Shown: in pieces, positions 8,314 to 17,288 of the stretch | Numbering within the stretch: position 1 is the first letter of the stretch | Layout: every line of letters starts with the position of its first letter | From: Microbulbifer sp. HZ11 | Lineage (GTDB): Bacteria; Pseudomonadota; Gammaproteobacteria; Pseudomonadales; Cellvibrionaceae | Reading direction: 5' to 3' | Assembly (NCBI RefSeq): GCF_000708675.1 | Contig: NZ_JELR01000002.1 | Location: 1,752,228-1,816,227, forward strand | DNA length: 64,000 nucleotides | The notes under the pieces: model-generated | Database searches by the model: none | What the model was told of the DNA's origin: nothing | What the model saw: only the letters and a program-made list of their open reading frames with translations | Position numbers and translations under genes: made by a program

Positions 8314-11300
8314 TCAATCTCCTTTTTGCATCGGGTGCTCGGCTTCCAGAGCATCCACATCCCGCGCTACCTGTCCCGGTGACCCGGTGCGTCGAGCCAG
8401 TACGTCATAGGCCACCGGCACGATATACACGGTGAACAGGGTCGCCGCCAGCACACCGAACAACACCACGGTACCGATCACCGCGCGGGTCTCCGAGCCC
8501 GCGCCGGAAGACAGCAGCAGCGGCAGGGAACCGGCGGCGGTGGTAATGCCGGTCATCAGGATCGGACGCAGACGGGTTTCCGCGGCCTGGCGCAGGGCCT
8601 GGCCGAACTCAACCCCGCGATCCCGAAGCTGGTTGGCAAATTCCACGATCAGAATGCCGTTCTTTGCCGCCAGACCCACCAGCATGATCAATCCCACCTG
8701 ACTGTAGATATTCAGCGACTGGTTTGTCAGCAGCAGACCGAGTAAGGCACCGGCCATGGCCAGGGGCACGGTGAACATAATCACCAGCGGGTGAACGAAG
8801 CTTTCGAACTGGGCGGCGAGTACCAGGAATACCACCAGCGCGCCGAGCAGGATCGCGAACAGAATGGTATTGCTGGAATCCTGGAAGCTCTTGGATTGAC
8901 CCTTGTAGTCGATGACCGGCGAGCCTTCGAGATTCTCCTCCGCCAGTTTATTCAGGTATTCCAGCGCTTCCCCCAGTACCAGTCCGTCCGCCAGGTTGGC
9001 GTCGAGGGTGATGGAGCGCACTCGGTTGTAGCGCTGCAGTTGCGGTGAATCCGCGTACTCGCTTACTTCCACCAGACTCTGCAGGGGAATCAGTTCACCG
9101 GTAGTTTTGGAGCGCACGTAGAGGTTCTCCAGGCTGTCCGGGGTGCGCTGCATTTCCCGCTCGCCCTCGAGGATTACGTCGTACTCTTCACCGTTGTTGA
9201 TAAAGGTGGTGGCGCGGAGCGATCCGAACATGGTCTGCAGGGTGGTGCCCACATCACTGACCTGCACACCGAGATCCGCGGCCCGCTCGTAGTCCACATT
9301 GATGCGCAGCTGTGGCTGGGTTTCCTTGTAATCCCAGTCTACACCCAGCAGGCCCGGGTTGGACTCCTCGATGGCCGCACTCAGCTGATCCCGCCACTGG
9401 GTCAGCTGCTCGTAGCTACTGCCACCCAGCACAAACTGCACCGGCTTGCCGAGGCCACCACCAAAGCTCTGGCGCATCACCGGGAAGGCACGCACCCCGC
9501 TGAGGTCCTTAACCGCTTCGCGTACCTGGTTCATCAATTCAAACCCGGATGGCCGCTCGCCCCAGGGGGCCAGGGTAAAAATCACCATGCCGGTGTTGAA
9601 GGTGGCAGAGGTGCCAAACGAGCGCGGTGAGCGCACCAGCAGGCGGTTTACATAACCCTTTTCCACCAATGGCATCAGCCGCGCCTCTATGATGTCCATG
9701 TACTCCTGCATGTACTGATAGCTGGCGCCCTCGGGGCCGTTCACCAGCAGGAAGAAGGAGCCGCGGTCTTCCCGCGGCGCATACTCGGTGGGGATAAGCC
9801 GGAACGACAGCGCGGCAAACGCCATCACGCCCACGAACACCAGGCCGGCAATCCAGTGCCTGCGCAGCAGCACCTTCAGGCCGCGGCCATACACACGCTG
9901 GATACGGGTCAGCGCATTGTCCATAAAGCGGGTGGCGGCATTGTGCTGATCGTTGGGGCGAATCAGCTTTGCCGCCAGCATCGGCGACAGGGTCAGTGCG
10001 GTGATGGAGGAAAAGATCACCGCCGCGGACATGGTGAGTGCGAACTCGGAAAACAGCCGGCCAATATCCCCCTCCAGAAAAGTAATCGGCACGAACACCG
10101 CCACCAGTACCAGGGTGGTGGCCACCACCGCAAAGCCCACCTCGCGCGCGCCGCGATAGGCGGCGAGCAGTGGCGGCTCGCCGTACTCGTCCATACGCCG
10201 GAAAATGTTTTCCAGCACCACGATGGCATCGTCCACCACCAGGCCGATGGCCAGCACCAGTGCCAGCAGGGTGAGCAGGTTGATACTGAAACCAAATGCG
10301 TAGAGCAGGATGGAAGTGGCGATCAGGGATACCGGCACCGTCACTGCCGGCACCAGGGTCGCGCGCCAATTGCCGAGGAACAGGTAGATCACCAGGGTCA
10401 CCAGAATCACCGCAATCAGCAGGGTGGCGTACACCTCTTTGATGGCCTCGGACACAAACACCGAGGCGTCGTAGCTCTGGCTCAAGCGCATGCCATCCGG
10501 CAGGGTCTTGTTGACCTTGTCCATTTCCGCCTTGGCTGCTTCTGCCACCGCCACGATATTGCCAGTGGACTGGCGGGTGATGCCGATACCCACCATGGGT
10601 TCGCCGTTGCCGCGGAAGGTGGAGCGGTCTTCCGCGGACCCCAATTCCACCCGGGCCACATCACCCAGACGTACCACGTGGCCGCTGTCGCCGGTGGCGA
10701 TGGCCAGGCGTGCGAAATCCTCGGCGCTCTGGAACTGGCGCTGCAGACGCAGGGTGAACTGGCGATCCGTAGACTCCATATAGCCCGCCGGCAGCTCGCG
10801 GTTCTCCGCGCGCAAGGCCTGTTCGATATCCGCGCTGGTGACGTTGTGGGCGGTCATGGCGCCGCGGTCCAGCCAGATACGCATGGCGAAGTCTTTGGCC
10901 CCTCCGACGCGCACCCGCGCCACGCCGTCCAGTACCGAGAAGCGGTCCACCAGGTAGCGGTTGGCGTAATCGGTCAGCTCCGGCACGGTCATGCGGTCGG
11001 AGGTGAGATTCAGCCAGATCACCACGTCGTCGCTGCTGTCGACCTTTTCGATCTCGGGGGGATCCGCTTCCACCGGCAAATTGTTCAGCACGCCGGAGAC
11101 CCGGTCGCGGATGTCGTTGGCCGCGCCGTCCACGTCGCGGTTGATATTGAACTCGATGGAAATCCGCGAGCGCCCGTCGGTGCTGGACGAGGTGACCGTC
11201 TTTATCCCCTCGATACCGGCAATGCGGTCCTCGATCAGACGGGTGATGCGAGTCTCGACGATATCCGCCGATGCGCCGGGGTAATTGGTGTCGATGGACA

Positions 11301-11433
11301 CGATGGGCGGATCGATATCCGGGTATTCCCGCAGCGCCAGCCGGTCGAAACTGATCAGGCCGAACACCACCAGCAGTAGGGAAAGAACCAGTGCAAAAAC
11401 CGGGCGTTTGACCGCCGTATCGCTGATGATCAT
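8314..11433 (-). CDS. RND efflux transporter permease (HAE1 family)
   Basis: The 1039-residue inner-membrane pump is full length for the AcrB/MdtB/MexF class. The start MIISDTAVKRPVFA is typical. Helix 4 carries the proton-relay pair in LAIGLVVDDAIVV, and the periplasmic porter domains contain NLPVEADPPEIEKVD-type PN1 sequence. It accepts substrates from the periplasm or outer leaflet and needs the adaptor encoded immediately upstream, with a four-base ATGA overlap. No outer-membrane TolC-type gene is present here, so an external one must be used. Substrate range cannot be read; aromatic antibiotics and detergents are usual for the family. Confidence 0.95.
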   Translation of the reverse strand: MIISDTAVKRPVFALVLSLLLVVFGLISFDRLALREYPDIDPPIVSIDTNYPGASADIVETRITRLIEDRIAGIEGIKTVTSSSTDGRSRISIEFNINRDVDGAANDIRDRVSGVLNNLPVEADPPEIEKVDSSDDVVIWLNLTSDRMTVPELTDYANRYLVDRFSVLDGVARVRVGGAKDFAMRIWLDRGAMTAHNVTSADIEQALRAENRELPAGYMESTDRQFTLRLQRQFQSAEDFARLAIATGDSGHVVRLGDVARVELGSAEDRSTFRGNGEPMVGIGITRQSTGNIVAVAEAAKAEMDKVNKTLPDGMRLSQSYDASVFVSEAIKEVYATLLIAVILVTLVIYLFLGNWRATLVPAVTVPVSLIATSILLYAFGFSINLLTLLALVLAIGLVVDDAIVVLENIFRRMDEYGEPPLLAAYRGAREVGFAVVATTLVLVAVFVPITFLEGDIGRLFSEFALTMSAAVIFSSITALTLSPMLAAKLIRPNDQHNAATRFMDNALTRIQRVYGRGLKVLLRRHWIAGLVFVGVMAFAALSFRLIPTEYAPREDRGSFFLLVNGPEGASYQYMQEYMDIIEARLMPLVEKGYVNRLLVRSPRSFGTSATFNTGMVIFTLAPWGERPSGFELMNQVREAVKDLSGVRAFPVMRQSFGGGLGKPVQFVLGGSSYEQLTQWRDQLSAAIEESNPGLLGVDWDYKETQPQLRINVDYERAADLGVQVSDVGTTLQTMFGSLRATTFINNGEEYDVILEGEREMQRTPDSLENLYVRSKTTGELIPLQSLVEVSEYADSPQLQRYNRVRSITLDANLADGLVLGEALEYLNKLAEENLEGSPVIDYKGQSKSFQDSSNTILFAILLGALVVFLVLAAQFESFVHPLVIMFTVPLAMAGALLGLLLTNQSLNIYSQVGLIMLVGLAAKNGILIVEFANQLRDRGVEFGQALRQAAETRLRPILMTGITTAAGSLPLLLSSGAGSETRAVIGTVVLFGVLAATLFTVYIVPVAYDVLARRTGSPGQVARDVDALEAEHPMQKGD

Positions 11434-12509
11434 TGGCTGGCCGCTCCCTCTTCATCGGTGACGGTGACGGCCTGGCCGTCGCGGATATGCAGGGTGCCGC
11501 GGGTCACTACCCGATCGCCCTGGTTGAGACCGGACAGCACTTCCACCTTGCCCCGGTAGCGGTGGCCAATCTCAATCTCGCGGCGCTGCACCATATGCCC
11601 GCCCTCGGTTTTCTTCACCACAAATACCGACTGCTCGCCGGCTAACGGCACCAATGCGGCTTCCGGAATGGTCAGGGCCTGGCGCGGGTTACTGATGATC
11701 TTCACCCGCAACAGCATGCCGGGCTTCAGCTGGCCGTCCGGGTTGTCGAGGCGGCCGCGCACGGTAAAGGCGCGGGTCTGGGGATCGACGCGAGCCTCCA
11801 CAATCATCACCTCGCCATTGAATACCCGCTTGGGGTGCGCCTGGCTCATGGCCTCGATCTTCATACCCCCGGTAATCGCGGACAGCTGCCGTTCGGGTAC
11901 GGTGAAATCCAGTTTCAGGCGGTCGATTTCCTGAATGGTGGTGATCTCGGTGGTGGGGGTGGCCAGGCTGCCGACGCTGATATTGCGCAGTCCCAGCTGG
12001 CCATCAAAGGGCGCGCGGATAATGCGGTCGTCGATGCGCGCCTGCAGGCCATCGATCAGCGCGCGGGTCTCCGCCACCTGGGTCTGCACCGCCTCCCACT
12101 GCTCGCGGGTGGTGAGGTTTTTGTTGACCAGGCCGCGCAGGCGTTTCTCGTCACGCTCAAAACGCTCCAGTGTAGCGCGCGCGCCCGCCAGTTCCGCCAG
12201 CTCCTCACCGTGGCTCAGCTCCACCAGCACATCGCCGGCCTTCACCTTCTGGCCGCTTTCAAAGTGGATCTTGCTGATGTGTTCGGTAACCCCGGCACGC
12301 AGGGAGACAAATTCCCAGGCCCTAGCAGTACCCAGTGCCTCTACCGGGTTGGCGATCTGCTCCAGCTCCACGGTGGCCGCGCGTACCGGTACCGGGGCGG
12401 CATTGGGGGCCTGGGCGTGGATCGGGGAAGACGCGGTGGAGGCGAGAAACAATGCGCAGGTCGCGCCAAAGACTCTGGAAGCGGTTCCGAATGCGGAAAT
12501 CAATTTCAT
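11430..12509 (-). CDS. RND efflux periplasmic adaptor (membrane fusion protein)
   Basis: I choose the ATG at 12509 (MKLISAFGTASR) because it gives a normal signal peptide with a likely cleavage after IHAQA; an in-frame start about 28 codons upstream would add a non-signal extension. The protein has the adaptor order: a lipoyl half-motif (ISKIHFESGQKVKAGDVLVEL), an alpha-helical hairpin (LERFERDEKRLRGL onward), the second lipoyl half (RIIRAPFDGQLG) and a beta-barrel region. It joins the permease to an outer-membrane channel. The stop overlaps the permease start, so the pair is a coupled operon. Confidence 0.93.
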   Translation of the reverse strand: MKLISAFGTASRVFGATCALFLASTASSPIHAQAPNAAPVPVRAATVELEQIANPVEALGTARAWEFVSLRAGVTEHISKIHFESGQKVKAGDVLVELSHGEELAELAGARATLERFERDEKRLRGLVNKNLTTREQWEAVQTQVAETRALIDGLQARIDDRIIRAPFDGQLGLRNISVGSLATPTTEITTIQEIDRLKLDFTVPERQLSAITGGMKIEAMSQAHPKRVFNGEVMIVEARVDPQTRAFTVRGRLDNPDGQLKPGMLLRVKIISNPRQALTIPEAALVPLAGEQSVFVVKKTEGGHMVQRREIEIGHRYRGKVEVLSGLNQGDRVVTRGTLHIRDGQAVTVTDEEGAASQ

Positions 12510-12643
12510 GACGAGGGGGTATACCTGATGGTCGAGCATTATTGGGGTGAAACGCGAGAAAGTTTGGCATCTATTGGCAACTAAGAGGAGCAACTTTCAG
12601 GCCAGATTTATACGGTCGCAATACGCGCAAAGATCTTACAAAA

Positions 12644-12679
12644 AAATGCCTCCCACCGAGTGATCGGTGGGAGGCATTT
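12644..12679 (-). terminator. Rho-independent terminator
   Basis: A perfect 16-bp stem (12644-12659 with 12664-12679) and a four-base loop are followed on the minus strand by a run of T. It ends transcription of the M1 peptidase gene and sits before the RND operon. Confidence 0.9.
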
Positions 12680-12746
12680 CGATGAGCTGTGCCTTTCTCA
12701 GGATAAATGGGCGGTGCCCGAGATTGACGCTTCGTTAAAGGCGCGC

Positions 12747-14741
12747 TCAGTCGCCGTAAATAATCTTGCTGTTCACCTTCACGGTCAGCGGATGGTAACC
12801 CGGCTTGGCCTTTTCGAAGATGCGCTTGGCTTCGTCGGTCTTGCCGTTTTCCACCATGTTGCGGTACAGGGGGCGCAGGAACTTGTTGCGGCCGATGCTG
12901 ACCAGGAAATCCTCCAGGCGCGCGTTGGCCGGTTCGTAGTTATTGCGCACGGCAATCATCAGCCAGCTGAAGGCGATCTCGTTGTTTTTCGATTGGGTCA
13001 GGTCAAAGGTGCTGTCCAGTTCTTTCAGCTGATCGTCGCTCAGCTTTTCCGGCATGCCGTCGAGGAAGTATTTCCACTGGTGGAAGGTCCAGCCGTTGGT
13101 GTCGATGTCACTGGCCTTCATCTCGCCGTTCAGCCACTTCTCGCGGACCGGGTCCAGCTTGGTGAAGGCGTCAGAGGTGGGCTTTGGAGCCCCTTCGGGA
13201 ATGCCCGGCTCGAAGATCCACTCCTGGATCCGCGCGCGGTCCAGTTTGTCCGGGTATTGCTTCAGCAGAGTGTTATCCAGATATTCTACGAAGTCCTCGG
13301 TGGTGATGCTCTGGAAGGCGAAGTGGTTGAAGTATTCCATCAGGAACTTGTCGAAATTCTCCCGGCCCACTTTCTGCTCCAGTTCGTACAGGAACAGGGA
13401 GCCTTTTTCATAGGGGATATTGGAGAAAACTTCGTCCGGGTCGCGGCCGCGCAGATCAATGGCCATGATCTCGTCCTGGTCCGGGCGATCGGCAAGGTCG
13501 GCCTTCAGATCGTCGTAGCCCAGGGCCATTTCCATCTGGTAGCGCTCGTCACCGTACACAAACTGCATGATGCGGTTGGTGAGGTAGGTGGTGAAGCCTT
13601 CGTTCAGCCACAGGTCGCGCCAGCTGGCGTTGGTGATCAGGTTGCCGGACCAGGAGTGGGCCAGCTCGTGGGCGATCAGCGCCACCAGGCTCTTGTCACC
13701 GGCGATCACGGTCGGGGTGATAAAAGACAAGCGCGGATTTTCCATGCCACCGAACGGAAAGCTCGGGGGCAGGATCAGCAGGTCGTAGCGGTCCCAGCGG
13801 TAGGGGCCGAAGTTCTCCTCGGTGACTTCGAGCATGTCCTCGGTGTCTTCGAACTCTTTTGCCGCGGCTTCCAGCAGCTCCGGCTCGGCGTAAACACCGG
13901 TGCGCTCGCCCATGGCCTTGAAGTCCAGGTTGCCGATGCCGATGGCGATCAGGTAAGACGGAATCGCCTGGGGCATTTCAAACTCGAACACGCCATCGAG
14001 TTCCGCTTCCGGGTCGTTGTTGGCACTCATCACCGCGCGCAGTTCTTTAGGTGTGCGGATGGTGGCCTTGTAGGTCATGCGCACCTGGGGGGTGTCCTGC
14101 AGGGGGATAAAACTACGCGCGTGAATGGCCTGGGCCTGGGTAAACAGGAAGGGGTGCTGCTTGCCCGCGGTCTGCTGCGGCTCCAGCCACTGCACGCCGG
14201 ATGCGCCAGGAGAGGTCTGGTATTGAATGGAGACCTTGTTGGCGCCCTTGGGCAGGTTGATTTTCAGCGGGGTACCAAGGTTCGGGTCGGTTTTTCCCAT
14301 GCTGAACTTCACGTCCTGCAGGCTGTTGCCCACACCGGCGCGCACGGCGGTGACGTCGATATCGCGGGTGTCGAGAATCAGCGCGGGGTTTTTCTGGGTC
14401 AGGCGCTGGATATCGAGGATGGCTTCACCCTTGAGTACTTTACTGTCGAAATCGGCGGTGAGATCCAGATCCAGGTGCTTTACGCGATAGTCGTCGGTAT
14501 TGGCGAAGGAGTGATAATCCACACCGGATTCCGGTGCGCCTTTATCCGCTCTGGTTTGGGGCTTGTTCGAGGTTTCTGATGTGGCATCGGTGGTCTGACT
14601 GGTCGCCGGGGGCTCTTCGATCTGTTTCTGTTTCGCAGGGTCTTCGGATTGGCCGCAGGCGCTCAGTGTGGCAAGGCTGCAGGCAAGCAGTCCGGCGCCG
14701 ATCAGACGGCCGAAGCTGGCAGAAAACAATTGGGGCAGCAT
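12747..14741 (-). CDS. M1-family metallo-aminopeptidase, lipoprotein
   Basis: The 664-residue enzyme cleaves N-terminal residues from peptides. A lipoprotein signal ends at LSAC (Cys29), followed by an Ala/Thr/Ser/Glu-rich linker, so it is probably anchored in the envelope. The exopeptidase motif GGMEN lies near residue 330. The zinc site HELAHSW near residue 355 with the downstream WLNEGFT glutamate completes HExxH-18-E. The length and C-terminal helical part resemble the leukotriene A4 hydrolase branch, including cold-active aminopeptidases of marine bacteria. A strong terminator follows. The gene is monocistronic as far as can be seen. Confidence 0.94.
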   Translation of the reverse strand: MLPQLFSASFGRLIGAGLLACSLATLSACGQSEDPAKQKQIEEPPATSQTTDATSETSNKPQTRADKGAPESGVDYHSFANTDDYRVKHLDLDLTADFDSKVLKGEAILDIQRLTQKNPALILDTRDIDVTAVRAGVGNSLQDVKFSMGKTDPNLGTPLKINLPKGANKVSIQYQTSPGASGVQWLEPQQTAGKQHPFLFTQAQAIHARSFIPLQDTPQVRMTYKATIRTPKELRAVMSANNDPEAELDGVFEFEMPQAIPSYLIAIGIGNLDFKAMGERTGVYAEPELLEAAAKEFEDTEDMLEVTEENFGPYRWDRYDLLILPPSFPFGGMENPRLSFITPTVIAGDKSLVALIAHELAHSWSGNLITNASWRDLWLNEGFTTYLTNRIMQFVYGDERYQMEMALGYDDLKADLADRPDQDEIMAIDLRGRDPDEVFSNIPYEKGSLFLYELEQKVGRENFDKFLMEYFNHFAFQSITTEDFVEYLDNTLLKQYPDKLDRARIQEWIFEPGIPEGAPKPTSDAFTKLDPVREKWLNGEMKASDIDTNGWTFHQWKYFLDGMPEKLSDDQLKELDSTFDLTQSKNNEIAFSWLMIAVRNNYEPANARLEDFLVSIGRNKFLRPLYRNMVENGKTDEAKRIFEKAKPGYHPLTVKVNSKIIYGD

Positions 14742-14945
14742 GGTGGGCTCCGTGATTGTTGTACTTGTGAATTTCGAACTGGGTAAATTCGTCGCGGCAA
14801 AGAATACCCAATTGGGGGCGCGACGGGGAAATATTGGGTGTGGTCTTTAAGGTAGACCGAAATTGGGGATACGGGGTGTCTGAACCCGGCGTTGTGGCGG
14901 GGCAGATGGCTGCCCCTTGCCGGTGTGTGCAATCAGCCAGGGGAA

Positions 14946-17027
14946 TCAGTCCAGGCTGAAATCAAAATTCATTTCTTCCCCTGGTGGTTGCACATAGTAA
15001 CCCTGGATATAGTCGGTACCGGACTGCCACAGGGTGGGCAGCATGCTGGCCTGCTCCACGTGGGGGACGATGACCTGGGTATCGATTTCTTTCAGCTGGC
15101 TGACGAGTTTGACCAGCGCCTCACTGTCTTCCCCTTCGTCCTGGACTTCGCGCACGAAGGAGGCGTCGATCTTGGCGATGTCCACCTTGACGTGTTCCAG
15201 CGCCTTGAACGGGCTGAGGCCGGTACCGAAGTGGCACACGGAAACGCGGCAGCCGAGATCCTGTACCTGCTTGGCGAAATCGCGGGCGGCGTGCAGATTG
15301 CTGTTGATATCTTCCGCACGCAGCTGGAAGGTGACGGTTTTGGGGGCAACCTTGGCGGCCTTGAAAGCAACGCCGAGCCATGCCGGCAGGCTGTTATCCT
15401 TCAGCGATGCGGCGGTTAGGTGTAACAGTACTGAAACCGGTTCACCCTTGGCATTTTGCGCGGCGGCAGCCTTGACGGCGTTGAGGATGACCCAGCGATC
15501 CATTTTGGTGGAAAGGCCGGCATCGCCGAGTGCTTCGAGGAAGGCGATAGGCGCGAGTTCCTCTTTGCCGTCGACCATGCGCACCAGTACTTCGTAGAGT
15601 TTTTCACCGCTGCCCTGCAGGCTGAGGATCGGCTGGTACAGCAGTTTGAAATTGCCGGCCTCCAGCGCCTGGGTGACACGGGCGCGGTGGTAAGTGTCGG
15701 CGTCGCCCTGCTGTTCGCTGTCGGGTTCGTACAGGGCGAAGTGGCCCTCTCCCTTGGCGGTGGCCTGGTCGTGGGCCTTGGATGCCTGCTCCAGCACCTT
15801 GTCGGCATTGCCGGAGGTTTCACTCATCAGGGAGATGCCGATGGATGCCGTGATGTGCAGGGTTTTGCCGGCGGCTTCAAAAATGGTGTCGGCAACTTTC
15901 TGTAGCAGTTCTCTGGAGCGGGATTCGGCGCTGTCCGGGGTGGTTTCCGGCATCAGCAGACAGTAACTCTCCTCGCCGTAGCGGGCGATGATGTCACCGC
16001 GGCGGGCACTGCTTTGTAGCAGTTCGCCGAACTTCTTGTGCAGTTGATCCGCGCCTGCAACTCCCACCACCTGTTGTACGGATTCCTCGAAGCGGTCGAT
16101 TTCGATATACATCAGGCCGCCGGTGCGCTGGGAGCCGGCAGCGGCGGTAATCGCGTTGTCCAGCAGCTGGACGAAGCGCTGGCGGTTGTACAGGCCGGTG
16201 GCGGCGTCGCGATTCTTGGCTTCGCTGAGCTGTGCTTCGAGCTCTTCGGTGTTGCCGCTACTGGCGGCGATGCGCACCTGCAGGCAGCGCTCATCGTCGT
16301 AAATGGTGGACAGTACTTCCGCCTTGGTGGACAGCGGCGTGCCGTTGGCGGTCTTGGCGGTGAACTGCCACTCCTGGGCCTCCACCTCGTTGTTGCTGAT
16401 GGCACAGTTGCGCAGGAAATCCCGCGCATCCGGCTGTTCGCCTTCGGTGAGCATGTCGATCAGTGGCTGGTATTCGACATCGTCGCGATCGGTATAGCCG
16501 AAGCGCTCGGCAAAGGAATCGTTGGCGTAAACGATCAGGCCGTCGGAAATGTAGGCGATGGCATCTTTGGAGCTGTCCAGCAGCTCCTTGGCGCGGTTCA
16601 GGGTGGCGTGGTAACGGCGGTCGTGCTGGCGTGCCTGGCGACGTTCTTCCAGAGCGGTAAGCTCGCGCTGGATCACCAGCAGCAGGTGCTGGTCCTCGTC
16701 AATGGTCACTACATCGCGGGCGCCGGCCTTGAGGCCCTCCACCACTGGCTGCGAGCCTTCGCGTTCGGTCAGCAATATTGCCGGAACATCTTTCTGCAGC
16801 TTGTTGATGGTGCGGATGGCGGTGGCGGCTTCCAGCTGCTTGCCCTGTTCGGCGGCGATCAGTAGGTCCCAGGTGTGTTCTTGTAACAGCTTGGTGAGCG
16901 CGGCTTCGCTGGCGACGTGCTGGGCGCGGTTCGGGCGACCGGCGTTCTGCAGCATGCTCACCAGTCGCTGGGCCTCGGCCGGGACATCGTGGATAAGTAG
17001 TAGGCGGATGGTGTTGTCGCTGCTCAT
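14946..17027 (-). CDS. fimX: FimX-like degenerate REC-PAS-GGDEF-EAL protein
   Basis: The 693-residue protein has a receiver-like N-terminus without the phospho-Asp (residues 8-125), a PAS domain (about 145-260), a GGDEF domain (270-425) and an EAL domain (445-680). The GGDEF signature reads YGEES near residue 350 and the EAL signature reads EVL near residue 477, so neither cyclase nor phosphodiesterase activity is expected. P. aeruginosa FimX has the same architecture and also EVL, and acts as a c-di-GMP sensor for type IV pilus assembly. The closeness to serB and to a PilZ-like gene, as in P. aeruginosa, supports the name. Confidence 0.88.
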   Translation of the reverse strand: MSSDNTIRLLLIHDVPAEAQRLVSMLQNAGRPNRAQHVASEAALTKLLQEHTWDLLIAAEQGKQLEAATAIRTINKLQKDVPAILLTEREGSQPVVEGLKAGARDVVTIDEDQHLLLVIQRELTALEERRQARQHDRRYHATLNRAKELLDSSKDAIAYISDGLIVYANDSFAERFGYTDRDDVEYQPLIDMLTEGEQPDARDFLRNCAISNNEVEAQEWQFTAKTANGTPLSTKAEVLSTIYDDERCLQVRIAASSGNTEELEAQLSEAKNRDAATGLYNRQRFVQLLDNAITAAAGSQRTGGLMYIEIDRFEESVQQVVGVAGADQLHKKFGELLQSSARRGDIIARYGEESYCLLMPETTPDSAESRSRELLQKVADTIFEAAGKTLHITASIGISLMSETSGNADKVLEQASKAHDQATAKGEGHFALYEPDSEQQGDADTYHRARVTQALEAGNFKLLYQPILSLQGSGEKLYEVLVRMVDGKEELAPIAFLEALGDAGLSTKMDRWVILNAVKAAAAQNAKGEPVSVLLHLTAASLKDNSLPAWLGVAFKAAKVAPKTVTFQLRAEDINSNLHAARDFAKQVQDLGCRVSVCHFGTGLSPFKALEHVKVDIAKIDASFVREVQDEGEDSEALVKLVSQLKEIDTQVIVPHVEQASMLPTLWQSGTDYIQGYYVQPPGEEMNFDFSLD

Positions 17028-17288
17028 TGTGTTCCTGTTGTACTGCGTCGCGGCGGTGCGTTATCCAATTTTGTGACCGCTTCCATGCAGCTGCCCATTG
17101 TGTGCGGGAAAGAGTGCGGGGTGGTCCAGTGCCGCGAACCCGCTAGTGTAGAACGCGCTATTTGGGGTGAACAAGTGCGCCGTGGCCACTATGGGATATG
17201 GTTCCAAATTTCAGCGATAAAGCGCTGATTTCTGTAAAAGTGTTGGGGAAAATTCATCATTTTGACCTACCGGCCTGGTACGCGGGTG

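Noticed and set aside
9856..11379. Long open frame on the plus strand opposite the RND permease
   Set aside because: It mirrors codon bias of the permease on the other strand, is rich in His/Gln/Gly as expected of such shadows, and has no ribosome-binding site or family motif.
11430..12593. Upstream start for the RND adaptor at 12593
   Set aside because: It would place 28 residues before the signal peptide. The start at 12509 gives a normal exported protein.
12660..14579. 639-codon open frame on plus opposite the M1 aminopeptidase
   Set aside because: The minus-strand peptidase has all motifs, and the opposite frame is an artefact of high GC at third positions. It also starts within the terminator.
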